Shown one piece after another: positions 1-9,297 of a stretch of 64,000 bases of DNA (position 1 is its first letter; each line of letters begins with the position of its first letter). Position numbers and translations under genes: made by a program. The notes beneath the pieces are model-generated. The model was given only the letters and a program-made list of their open reading frames with translations. It made no database searches and was not told the origin of the DNA. Source of the stretch: Ascarosepion bandense (lineage: Eukaryota; Mollusca; Cephalopoda; Sepiida; Sepiidae); contig JBBBDQ010001275.1 in NCBI GenBank assembly GCA_037127315.1, forward strand, positions 1,546,501-1,610,500, in the 5' to 3' direction.

Positions 1-183
1 TTTACTTTCATCTTTTTAATTTTTGACTATTTACTTTCATCTTCATCTTTTTAATTTTTGACTAATATTTACTTTCATCTTCATTTTTTATTAGATGAAG
101 CATTGTCAGTCTTACTTTTTAATTTTTGACTAGTATTTACTTTCATCTTCATTTTTTATTAGATGAAGCATTGTCAGTCATTA
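1..183. repeat. tandem repeat, 35/67-bp periods
   Basis: A T-rich unit containing ttttgactaatatttacttt recurs at about positions 25, 60 and 127. The first spacing is 35 bp; the second is 67 bp because the later units carry an extra piece with attagatgaagcattgtcag. The array may extend left of the window. Confidence 0.75.
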
Positions 184-194
184 TTATTAATTTT

Positions 195-535
195 GAATAA
201 TGTTCTCTCCAGTCTTTTCAACAGGAGTAGAGGTTTATCACTTGTTTCCCATTTAGGTTTGGTTCTACAATTTCTTCTAAAGTCTTCTTCAACTCTATAC
301 TCATAATGTATCCACCTGAACTAATTTTTTGTTTTTTCTTTCTCTATCGGAAGGAATATTTTCTATCACATGGTTCGCACTTCTCGTCTTTCAAACAGAA
401 GTCGAGGTTACCCATTGTTCCTTGCTGTGCTTCCAATTCATTCTAAAGTCTTTTCATTCTCTTTTATTGTCTGTAACACTTCGTGTCTTGGTGGTATTAT
501 AGTCTTGCTTAGAGTGAATTGATTGAAAATGAAAA
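195..535 (+). repeat. two decayed LINE-A-type 3' tails
   Basis: Two related segments (about 205-300 and 380-530) share tcttt-caacaggagt-gaggttta, then ttctaaagtctt. The second ends in a decayed form of the LINE-A tail (gtcttgcttagagtgaattg then A-rich). A better preserved relative lies at 4866-5058. No coding potential is visible. Confidence 0.5.
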
Positions 536-888
536 ACAGAAAGCTTTCTCTTGGACTGTCAATGACATGATAACTTTTGGCTTAAGCTAGTTACTTCCTT
601 TGCTTTCTCAACAGTTCCCTAGAAGATTCTACCACTCATTTTTATTGGACAAGATACTGTGAGAGTCAACCAATCATAGCCATCTAGTGAAATGGCTTCA
701 AAAGTCAAATCTCCTCGTTCAGCATCTTTCTGCCTTGAACTTTTACCGAAGCAGATGGGTTGTCTGACATTAAATGGACTTTATCCAAGATACCAGAAAA
801 TATATCTCTTCAAGTTACACGTCAATCAGATAAATTAAAGCTACAAACACCACTGTTTAAAACTGTTTATTTGTAGTATTGCTTAACT

Positions 889-1208
889 GTGGTTGATAGA
901 AGAATGAATTACTGCTTGTATCTGTTCTCACTGATTTCTTTATGTGGAAACTGGAACACCGCTTCACTTGGGACTCCATTCCCTGCGTGCTGTAAACAAC
1001 ACCGCAATGTCCTGAAACCAAAAATTGGATCTTTTTATGCATCTTCAATCTTGGGCAACAAACCAAGATCTCTCGCTTGTGACAGCCTCACTTTCACCAA
1101 TGATGCACCCACTGTGTCATTTCAAAACTGCCTTGCCAAAGCTCACCTGGCATTTACAAACATCTACAAACGCATGTGCAAACAATCCGCCTTCTCTTGC
1201 TTTGGCAA
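889..1208 (+). other. unrecognised open frame ending at a splice-donor-like site
   Basis: A frame of about 107 codons is open from the ATG at 889 and runs into ggcaaagtaagt at 1203-1214, which resembles a metazoan 5' splice donor (GTAAGT). The stretch is less AT-rich than its surroundings and includes several Cys residues in the translation. I do not recognise a domain and see no matching acceptor or neighbouring exon. It could be an orphan exon, a piece of an unknown repeat, or chance. Confidence 0.2.
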
Positions 1209-1474
1209 AGTAAGTCTCCACCATATTATTGTATAATACAATGTTTTCTAATGATAATATCTTATCATGTGTCATTTTTCCCTTGTCCTGTTAATACTGA
1301 CAAAAACAAACTCAACACCAGTTTTCACTAAAATCACCATACTTTGACGACTTTACAAAATTTTGGCTCTGATGCAGTAATGTTTGGTTGCTTTTTTGTT
1401 TTAGTAGCATATCAACATCTCTATGGGTTATTTAATACTGAAATCTATTTTGTACTCTTACTAAATCTTACTAA
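1209..1474. other. non-coding, part of a dispersed repeat
   Basis: The segment at about 1380-1440 (gcatatcaacatctctatgg then gttatttaatactgaaatct) matches the dispersed repeat better seen at 33480-33960 and 52930-53760. Nothing else is recognisable. Confidence 0.4.
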
Positions 1475-1742
1475 TTAACCTACAGAAGGAGAGAAGAGAT
1501 GGATTCATACCTTTCTCAAGGGTATTTGTGTATAAGTGAATATAATGAACTCAATAGGAATTAGAAGTCAGCTCTCCAATTAATAATTCCGATCCATTAT
1601 CCATTTAAAAACCAACATATCCAAGCTTACAACACCAGGTATTCCTAAACAGTCACCCATCTAAGTACTGACCAGGCTCAATGTTGCTTAACTTCAGTGA
1701 TCATACAGGAACTGCCGTTTCAACCTGATGTGGCCATAAGCA
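1475..1742 (-). mobile_element. 5S-tRNA chimeric SINE
   Basis: Read on the minus strand, this is a 5S-rRNA-like head (1742 down to 1623) joined to a tRNA-SINE-like body (1622 down to about 1475). The body aligns with the stand-alone tRNA-SINEs: a degenerate head with ggataatgg in the A-box region, aattcc in the B-box region, then ataccctt-like and a reverse-complement ggaagagatgg block. A second copy with the same order and the same junction region sits at 20685-20905, so this is a family, not one chance fusion. AmnSINE1 of vertebrates is a known element with an analogous 5S plus tRNA design. Confidence 0.65.
1623..1742 (-). pseudogene. near full-length 5S rRNA pseudogene (SINE head)
   Basis: The reverse complement follows animal 5S rRNA from the 5' end (gcttatggccaca) through the internal control region (gaagttaagcaac; cagtacttagatgggtgac) to the 3' end (ggtgttgtaagctt). 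Length of about 120 nt equals a normal 5S. Several substitutions and the direct junction to a SINE body argue it is a retroposed relic and not a working rRNA gene; there is no T-run terminator at the 3' end. Confidence 0.7.
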
Positions 1743-1886
1743 GTGTAGTTTTGGTAAATATTACACTGACATATTTCCAGATATTTTTGTATAATGATGC
1801 AGTAATGATTTTTTTCTTTAACATGTTTATTTTCCACAGCCTGAGATGCTATCTACTCATGCTCAGTTATCAGACAAGGTTTTGTT

Positions 1887-2475
1887 GTGTTGCATTACCA
1901 CAGCTCTAGAAGCATGAGGATAGCGGACCTCAAGTGGAATGACTATATCGAATCCATTGCTAAATCCGCTGCTATGAAAGTTGGTTCTCTGTGCAGGACT
2001 GAATCTATCCTGCACATTTATAAATCTACCATCCGCCCATGCATTGAATACTGTTGCCATATCTGGTCGGGTGCCCCTGCTATTCTCCTTGGGCTTCTTG
2101 ACAAGGTACAGCGGAGGGTCTGTAATGTGATCGATACCGACTTAGCAGACCGCCTGCAGTCCCTCTCTCACCGGCGCAACATGGCTTACCTGTGTCTCTT
2201 CTATAAATACTTTCACGGCTTCTGCTCCAATGAACTTAGATCACTGGTGCCCCCTATGTTCGAATTTGCACGAGATACTAGATTAGCAACTAGATCCCAC
2301 CCTTTTACAGTGAAACCGATAAAATGCAACCACAACTTCTACTCCAACAGTTTCTTTTCTCACACTTCTGACATTTCCTATATTTAACCACTCTTTCTAT
2401 TTACCTTCCCCCATGTAGCCCCAAGTGCAACAGTGGCAGTGGAATGCCTTGCTTGGGGTGAAATGATTAAAAAAA
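1887..2475 (+). pseudogene. LINE-A fragment: C-terminal RT region plus 3' tail
   Basis: An open frame from 1887 to 2387 (166 codons) contains IYKSTIRPCIEYCCHIWSG followed by a region rich in Val, Leu and Arg, then LCLFYKYFHGF and ELRSLVPP. This is the post-thumb C-terminus typical of several metazoan non-LTR retrotransposon ORFs; the catalytic YxDD palm is absent, so the copy is 5'-truncated. Element homology starts near 1905; the ATG at 1887 is probably incidental. The frame ends early compared with the 30330-30539 copy. The 3' part (2388-2475) carries the family tail cttgcttggggtgaaatgat and an A-run, the expected 3' end after target-primed reverse transcription. Same family as 37075-37480 (minus) and others. 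Confidence 0.75.
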
Positions 2476-3400
2476 AAGACTGATAAATTTTGTTTCAATC
2501 TTAGCAAATTTTCTAATGAGACCCTTGAAATGCTTTAAGCTTTCAACGAATATTCATGAGGTCAAGAACAGGTTTTGAAGTGGCTTCTACATTTCAAGGC
2601 TGATTTACTTGGTTAACAATGACAAATTAAATGATCCTTCCTTCTGCTAATTTTATATAGTTTCCTACTATTGAATCTTTTTGTGTATGTAACTGAAGTG
2701 GGTAATGTTACGGTCTCTTTGAATTGTTTACTAAACAAAACAACCAATCAAATGACGTTATGAACATCTTTAAATAGATAGTAAAAGGCAAATTGACAAT
2801 AAGGAGCTCTTAATTTTGTGTAAGTTTCATTTTAATTAGGTACCAAATAAAATTGGTCTGGTGTTAAATTCTTTTTCTAAATGCTTTCTTCTTTCAGGAG
2901 ATGAGTGATCATGGTATTCTATAATTCCCTGTTCTTTGTAGCCCTTTGTGGATTGAGTAGCCATGTTCAAATGTAAAACAAATAACAGAACTGTTCTAAA
3001 AACGGAATTAACAAATGGAAATAACAAAGAAAATTAAGAGGGAAAAATAATCTCAAGCAAGCAAACAATACATGCAAGGAAAATTAATAAGGCAAAATTT
3101 ACAAACTAAGAATTGGCATCAACACACAAAAGCAAATTCAAACAAGCAAACAGTGTTTTGTCTTCTGGACAAGGCAGATCAGAACCAAGTCATATTAAAA
3201 TGCAAAGTGGCCTATTTTATTGGCTAAGAAAAAAAAAATCCAAGCATGCATTTGTGTACTTCTGCCTATAAAAGAGAAGTGGGGAAAGTCTTTTGCAGTC
3301 ATTCTCAGTAAGATTGCTAAGTTTGTTTTTTTTTTCATCATCTCTCCAAATCCCTGTTATGTCAAACATTTACACAAACTCCTTAGGTTTTTTTCCTCTT
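2476..3400. other. AT-rich, nothing recognised
   Basis: No family match, no long open frame with sensible composition, and only homopolymer runs. Confidence 0.5.
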
Positions 3401-3404
3401 GTTT

Positions 3405-3465
3405 TTATTTTAATCATTTCATCCAAAACAAGGTAATAAAGCTACTAAAGCAGAGTATGAGACAA
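3405..3465 (-). repeat. LINE-A 3' tail relic
   Basis: aatcatttcatccaaaacaa, ggtaataaagctac is the reverse complement of a decayed LINE-A tail. Confidence 0.45.
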
Positions 3466-3570
3466 TATGAAAAAAAAAAAAAATTGTTATGTAAACCACA
3501 AAATTCATAAAGTAGAAATAAAAAATATTCAGTGCAAGAAAAGAATTAGTTTGATCCCCACTTGAAGCTC

Positions 3571-3760
3571 CATAATTTAGTTAAGTGTCATACGTGATAC
3601 ATGCTTGGGCAATCATGTCTCAAATAACTGACTGGGCAAAAGATTTTCCTGCAGTCAGTTATCATTTCTTTCTGAAGTAGACTGGTTGCCAAACATGGTT
3701 ATAGAACCCAATTTGTTTTGCTATTTAACCCATAGCAAGGGAGAGAAAGATTATATTATA
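3571..3760 (-). mobile_element. tRNA-SINE, 3' part
   Basis: Reverse complement of the tRNA-SINE 3' half: gttaagtgtcatacgtgata, then a gcttgggcaatcatgtctc block, a tagactggttgcc block, and tatttaacccatagc. The tRNA-like head is missing. Confidence 0.7.
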
Positions 3761-3784
3761 TTAATTAGTAGTAAGTATGAGGGA

Positions 3785-3845
3785 TCAGGTTATCACTTCA
3801 TAACAATAGAAAACTGATCCTTCACTTTATGCTCAACAGAAGCTT
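3785..3845 (+). repeat. short dispersed repeat (gatcag...cagaag)
   Basis: One copy of a unit of about 62 bp (gatcaggttatcacttcata, acaatagaaaactgatcc, actttatgctcaacagaag). Other copies cluster at 46455-46820, at 47185-47235, and inverted at 48480-48545. Confidence 0.55.
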
Positions 3846-3867
3846 TACTCTTGTTTCCAACTATTAT

Positions 3868-4150
3868 ATACAGTCAGTCAGTCAGTTAAGTGCCATACCT
3901 GAAACACACTTGGGCAGGCATGTCTCGAAAGTGACATGACTGACTGAGCAGAAGATTATCCCGCAGTAGGTTGCCATTGCTTTCTGTGGTAGACTGGTTG
4001 CAAGCCAAGGCTATGAATCCAATCTCTCCTATTATTTAACCCATAGCTGGAAGGAAGAGATGGATTAATATCTTTCCCAAGGGTATTTGTGCATGAGCAA
4101 ATGCAATAAATTCAGCTGGAATTCTAACTTGGCTCTCCAATTTTTCATTT
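3868..4150 (-). mobile_element. tRNA-SINE, nearly complete
   Basis: Starts (on the plus strand) with the reverse complement of the (actg)n end, cagtcagtcagttaagtgcc, and runs through the conserved gtaggttgccattgctttct and cccaagggtatttgtgcatg blocks to ggaattctaacttggctctc, the B-box region in reverse. The A-box end is lost. Confidence 0.8.
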
Positions 4151-4194
4151 TAGGCTGATATCTCCTGCAACAACACACATCCTAGCATAGGATG

Positions 4195-4275
4195 TGCAGT
4201 GTAAAAATTAGCAGTTTCACCCTGAAGTAAGGCAACAAAGCCACCAAGTTGCAAGGATTTACTGAGTGTGAAAGA
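4195..4275 (-). repeat. LINE-A 3' tail relic
   Basis: gtttcaccctgaagtaaggc followed by aacaaagccac is a reverse-complement LINE-A tail. Confidence 0.5.
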
Positions 4276-4316
4276 ATATGAGAAAACCCTTATGAAGAAG
4301 AGAGAATAAAAGAACA

Positions 4317-4815
4317 GAATTTTAAACTTGCTGGTAGTAGCATGTGCGTCTATCTTCTTGAATATGGTAAAAATTAAGCCATTTTGTTTTTTATTTATTT
4401 TTATCCTCTTTTATTTTGCCCATTTTTGTATAATTTCTAACTTTCATGTCTAATTTGAAGGATTTTTTTTCCTAGCAGAAATCTCTTTGACTAGACTGCT
4501 GTCTTTTTACCCTTATTTTTCCCCCCCCAGACACAGTCAGTCAGCCACCTTGTTTCTTTCCTTCTTTCCTTTCCCCATTGGTCGGCCATTGGCCACCCTA
4601 TTAACGTCCTTGACCAAAACTGTAACCAAAAGTATAAAAGAATTTTAAACTTGCTGGTAGTAGCATGTGCGTCTGTCTTCTTGAATATGGTAAAAATTAA
4701 GCCATTTTGTTTTTTATTTATTTTTATCCTCTTTTATTTTGCCCATTTTTGTATAATTTCTAACTTTCATGTCTAATTTGAAGGATTTTTTCCTAGCAGA
4801 AATCTTTGACTAGAC
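4317..4815. repeat. direct duplication, 323-bp offset
   Basis: A segment of about 175 bp starting gaattttaaacttgctggta at 4317 recurs almost exactly at 4640. Between the copies lies a distinct piece with a C8 run and (cttt)-rich DNA. It looks like a local tandem duplication; a tiny LTR-like structure is possible but no TG..CA ends are seen. Confidence 0.7.
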
Positions 4816-4865
4816 TTAACTAGTTAAAATTTAGCAGTCACTAACCTCTTTTTTTTTTTTTTTTT

Positions 4866-5058
4866 CCAATTGAAGTAGATAGACTAAACTATCGCCCGGT
4901 TCACACTCCACCCACGTCTATTGAACAGGTGAAGAGGCTCATCCCTTGTTTAGGAGGTGGTTTCCGACTTTCTCTTTTCCAATCTTTTCACTCCTACGTA
5001 GCCCCCTGCACTTCAGTGGCGTTACTACCTTGCTCGGGGTGATATGATTAAAATAAAA
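4866..5058 (+). repeat. LINE-A-type 3' end / SINE tail
   Basis: Contains cccacgtctattgaacagg, aggctcatcccttgtttag and ends in tacgtagccccctgcacttc then ccttgctcggggtgatatga and an A-rich run: a clear copy of the shared 3' tail. Confidence 0.6.
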
Positions 5059-5094
5059 AGATAATGATTTATATTGCATTTAAATTTTTGAAAA

Positions 5095-5215
5095 CCAAAG
5101 TTGACTGGAAATGAAGCCAGAAGAGATTTCCACAGGTCAGAAGTGAGAGAAGAAACGGCATAGAATTTACACTTACATCAAGCCATTTCAACTCTAAGAT
5201 GATGAAACCTTGCCA
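5095..5215 (-). mobile_element. LINE-A fragment, antisense
   Basis: agagatttccacaggtcaga, gaagaaacggcatagaattt and gatgaaaccttgccactaat align with the antisense LINE-A at 37100-37200. Confidence 0.55.
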
Positions 5216-5920
5216 CTAATCAAAATACAAGTCTAAAAATCAAAGAAGAAAAAAAATGCATTCAAATTGATGTAATAGTAACCAATTGCTTTAAAATTAC
5301 CTAAAAACAATGAAAAAAACTAAACAGAATAATATGTAAAAGAATATATATTTATTTTAAATTTATGTAAATCAAAATATTGTCTCTTTTGCTAAATCAA
5401 AATCAATTGCTTAGACATTGATTATTTTTATTTTTACTTTTAAGCAGAGCTTTATCTCTTTGGATACTATATGGGCCAAAAATTGTACATGCATTTTATC
5501 ACTATAGTCAAACCTGGAGAAAAAAAAAAAAGGAGGAGACAAAATCAATATTTTGCAATTATTGATTGTTTTAAAAATTCTCTTAGGATTTTGATTGTTA
5601 TTATTTCCTGAAAAAATAATCATCATAATCATTAGTATTTTATTTCTAATTTTAGAAGTATCGGATTTCATAAATCAATGTTTGTATAATGTGTCTCAAA
5701 ATTAGTTATGTTATTTAGATATCGTATAATATAAGATTGTAACATATTTTATAAGCTATGATCAACCAGGAAGTAGAGTTTCAACCAAATAATTCCATTT
5801 TCAATGCAGTAACCCACATCTCCACAAGTGACAGAGCAAATCAGTGGGTAGCATGATCGCTGATTTGACACAACGCAGGCTGCACTACTAAAATGATTCA
5901 AGGTGTATATACATATCTCA
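5216..5920. other. AT-rich, nothing recognised
   Basis: Only A/T runs; the minus-strand open frame at 5411-5671 is low-complexity (Ile/Asn/Lys) and looks like chance. Confidence 0.45.
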
Positions 5921-6421
5921 TCTAAACCTATTTATAAATGGAACTTTGTCTGTGTGCATGTGTGTGTCCATTACCTATAGACTCCGAAACAGCTGGACTG
6001 ATTTTCTTGAAAATTTACACAGTTGTACTATAAGCATCTGCGAGTGTTCTTAGCTAGGTTTTATATTGAGGTACCCCCGATAAATATCGAAAATCGATAA
6101 TCGAAAAAATTGGGTTATAGAAGGAGTGGTCCGATTTTAATCAAATTTGATACACTCATAGACAAAGCCATAAGAAACAATATTCAGAAGTTTCAAAGTT
6201 GCAGTTCTTACAATAGTGCAGAAAATTTGATATCGATACCAGTAAATCAAAATTTGACTTACATCCATTCATTTTTTTTTTTCAGGCTACAGTTTCTCTT
6301 TAACTGGAAACAACTATTGCTTTTTAGTCTTCCGTGCCAACGTCCAAAGAGTGAGTTCCAGGACCATGGATTAGTTTTAAAGCTTTCATTACACCCGAGC
6401 AATGCGGGGCTATACTGCTAG
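5921..6421 (+). mobile_element. non-autonomous Helitron, both ends present
   Basis: Starts with TC (tctaaacctatttataaatg) after an A, and ends with a short GC hairpin (cacccgagcaatgcggggc, near 6392-6410) followed 11 nt later by CTAG, then T. TC start, 3' hairpin, CTRR end, insertion between A and T and no terminal inverted repeat or target duplication are the classic Helitron signature. Internal blocks (tcgaaaatcgataatcgaaa; gaaggagtggtccgatttta; aatttgatatcgataccagt) recur in reverse in 31811-32505 and 59076-59658. At 501 bp it encodes no Rep/helicase, so it depends on an autonomous partner. Confidence 0.75.
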
Positions 6422-6574
6422 TGGGAATTATAAATAATTTGTAAATAATCATAAACACCCTAACATTTATACTTGTATAAAGTGAGAAACAGCAAAACAT
6501 GGGAACAATAAGTTGAGTATTATTTATTATCTGGTTGTTATGTGGTGTTGGGTTTACAGCTATATCGTATTGAA

Positions 6575-6676
6575 TAAACCGGTTCTCGTCCAATCACCGA
6601 AGTTAAGCAACATCAAGCCTGATCAGTACTTAGATGGGTGACCGTTTGGGAAGGGAATACCAGGTTCCGTAAATGT
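6575..6676 (+). pseudogene. 5S rRNA-derived segment (3' two-thirds)
   Basis: aatcaccgaagttaagcaac, gcctgatcagtacttagatg, ggtgaccgtttggga and gaataccaggttcc follow the 5S internal control region to near the 3' end. The 5' third is missing and there is a small insertion before gaataccag. Downstream sequence is not the tRNA-SINE body, so this is a different association from 1475-1742. Confidence 0.65.
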
Positions 6677-6890
6677 AAGAACCAAGAGTGGTCCACCAGT
6701 CCTCCAGGTTTGGTGGTTGGGTGCAGGGCTAACAACCATGCCCTATTAAAAAAAGTTGCCGCCCTACACACCATTGGATGCAACAGACGAGATGATAATG
6801 TGGTGTTGGAGAAACGAGAGACAGTAAGACTGAGTCAAACTGTCAGTTTGGGGTCAAATGGAGATCAAATATGAATTGGAATCTGACAGA
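6677..6890 (+). other. unassigned repeat joined to the 5S segment
   Basis: Less AT-rich than its surroundings; contains ggtttggtggttgggtgcag and aaaaaagttgccgccctaca in a 78-codon open frame starting within the 5S part (6638-6874). From memory it resembles leader sequence found at the 5' side of invertebrate retroelements, but I cannot name the family. Confidence 0.3.
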
Positions 6891-7340
6891 ATGATACCAT
6901 AATGAATAAATAACGTGTATATTGTCTTCTTTCTAAATATTTTTTATAGATGTGTGCAATGAGCATCCAGATAATTTAGTTGGAAAATACAAGAAATGTC
7001 TGGGGTTTTCTTTCCTCAAATTTTGTTGAGTGCTAAAAGATAAATAATATCATTATGGCCTGAAAAAGGAAAAGGAGATGAAATATTCGTTAATGCACAT
7101 GTTGATGGTCTGTCCACATTGACTACTTGTTTGATAGCAAAAATGTCACATGGTTGTTTGTGTAGAAGAGAATCGTAAGGGTCGACTTTCATTGGTTTAG
7201 AAAAAGTAAATTATAATTCTTATAGTTATTTTATTATAATTATTTTTTTGACAATATTATTTAATTTTTTTAAAAACTCAAAGGTAATTTTTGACTATTT
7301 TTCACAGATGAAAACCATATGTACAATCATATTAGAATTG
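6891..7340. other. AT-rich, nothing recognised
   Basis: No family match and no credible open frame. Confidence 0.4.
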
Positions 7341-7500
7341 AAAATATGAAATGTATTGCTAGCAATTATGTATTTTTATACTTTCTACTGTCATTATTTT
7401 TGTCTGAAGGTTCATTATTTGCACATAGCTGAAACCTTTACAGGTGCTACTACCCTGAATCAGGGTGAATATAAAAATAATAGCAATTAAGAAGTGGTTC
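7341..7500 (+). repeat. dispersed repeat R, 3' part
   Basis: Blocks tgtatttttatactttct, cctttacaggtgctactacc and agcaattaagaagtggttcc match 33680-33800 in the same order. Confidence 0.55.
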
Positions 7501-8016
7501 CACACTCCTCAAAACCTATCTCTCAATCTTTTTCTTGTAAGGAATTGGCTAATATTATCATTACCAATAAAATAAATAATGGATCAATAGACAATAAAAT
7601 AACTAGTAACTGTACAATCAATTTATTTTTCTGAGAAATGTAAAACTAAATGAAAGTTCATTCCAACATAATTATTACTTGATCAGAGGACAATCAACTC
7701 TTTCAATGCTATTTAACAGTAAATTAAAACTCAAGGACAATCTCACGAAAAGATTAGAATATTTACTATGAATGGCATTTATCCACAGATATCTTTATAT
7801 TACGTATTCTACAATCCTCATCCGTCCTACTTATTCTCATAATCTTCTCTTCCTTCCACCACCTTGTATATTCATATCACACACCTCATTCAGTATCTTC
7901 CTGCTTTCAGTGGCTCTCGAGCCTGGTACTGGTTTGAACAGGAAAAAAAAAATGAAGTTGAAGATCAATATTGATCATAATGAATATCTGGCTTTGTGAA
8001 ATCATTAAACATGACC
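7501..8016. other. AT-rich, nothing recognised
   Basis: No supported gene or repeat family; contains ordinary A/T-rich DNA ahead of a long A-run. Confidence 0.4.
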
Positions 8017-8045
8017 AAAAAAAAAAAAAAAAAAAAAAAAAAAAA
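8017..8045 (+). repeat. poly(A) run, 29 nt
   Basis: Uninterrupted A-run. It may be a retroposon tail, but the sequence to its left matches no family I know. Confidence 0.8.
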
Positions 8046-8694
8046 CACTTTTCAACTGCTTTACGGTTATTTAATACTATAATGTTTAAGTTATTTATAC
8101 TGTTTACATTTCTCTGTTGTCCTCACCTTTATTGTCATATTCAAAGTGCTTCATCTATTGTACACTCTGGCCTTCTTCATGTGATATTTCTTCAAACTTT
8201 GAACCAAGCACTTTATAAAAATAGATAAATTGTTCTAATTCTACATGCCATGCCTTTGGATGTTACAGTTTGAGTTAATTCTTTTTGATAATTCTCCATG
8301 CTTTTGTTGCCTCTGCCACAGCCTGTATTAAACTCGCTTTTGGACTGAACAGTCACTACTTTTATAAATTATGTGTCCTTGGGAATGTTGGTGAGTGAAA
8401 TGTTTAGACTTCTGAACCTAATGTCTCTGTAATCATATATTTTGCCAGAGCTCATATTACAATTTTTTGCTCTTGTTGTTTTTCTCTAGTGCACTGTATT
8501 ACTGGTTCCCATACTGCATTCCCATCTATGCTTGATCAGCTTAGATTTTTGTGGCCTTGCATAACTGCTGATTCTTTAAGTTTTTTGTATTTTCCAATGA
8601 TGTTCTCTATTATTTCATTTTCATTCCACAGAGGGCAGTAACCTCCCTTTTCCTTCTATATATGGTTAGCCTTTACTGAATTTTCTATTTCCAC
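8046..8694. other. nothing recognised
   Basis: Mixed AT-rich DNA without a family match. Confidence 0.4.
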
Positions 8695-9297
8695 TTGTAT
8701 TACAGCATCATAAGCGTTATAACAGAAGACGGAAAGTGTGACACAGAGATCCGAAGACAAACTGGCATGGCGAAGGAAGCATTCCAGAAGTTCAGTAAAG
8801 TATTGAGAAACAGGAAAATTTTGCTAGAAACTAGGAAGAGAGTACTAGATTGCTACGTGCTGTCCGTTCTTCAATATGGCAGCGAATGCTGGACAATACC
8901 ATCAAAGATGAAGGAAAAACTTGAAGCAACTGAAATGTGGTTCTACAGAAGGATGTTGCGAATATCATGGATCGAGCATGTAAGCAATGATGAGGTCTTG
9001 GAAATGATGGAAACAAAAAGGAAATTAATACTGAGCATCAGGAAGAGACAGCTGAAGTTCCTGGGACACGCAATGTGGAAGGAGGGCTTGGAGAATCTGA
9101 TACTAACAGGCCAGATAGAGGGAAAAAGAGACAGGGGAAAGCAACGGATAACATATTTGAAGGACCTAATCAGGTAGAGGACGGAACGAGGATTGCATGG
9201 TGTAACAGGAGAAGGCATGCTCAGAGCCACCAAGGATAGGGAAACATGGAAGGTCATGATTGCCTACGCCCTGAAGGGACAAGGCACATAGAAGAAG
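8695..9297 (+). pseudogene. LINE-B (RTE-like) 3' fragment, RT C-terminus
   Basis: Open frame 8695-9177 encodes the post-palm part of the LINE-B reverse transcriptase: GKCDTEIRRQTGMAKEAFQK, then CYVLSVLQYGSECWTI, MWFYRRMLRISW and RKRQLKFLGHAM. The catalytic YADD lies upstream in the family and is missing here. Compared with the 25593-26588 copy, a Trp codon after the LIR motif has become TAG at 9175-9177, so the frame stops early; nucleotide homology continues to 9297 and the 3' terminal aagggacaaggcacatagaa. A dead, 5'-truncated insertion. Confidence 0.8.

Noticed and set aside
1623..1742. Functional 5S rRNA gene
   Set aside because: Many substitutions, no downstream T-run terminator, not in a tandem 5S cluster, and fused to a SINE body.
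4317..4815. Small LTR (TRIM) element
   Set aside because: Repeats lack TG...CA ends, a primer-binding site and a target duplication; a local duplication is simpler.
6110..6593. Small open frames inside and beside the Helitron
   Set aside because: Overlapping frames on opposite strands within non-coding Helitron sequence; not conserved in the other copies.
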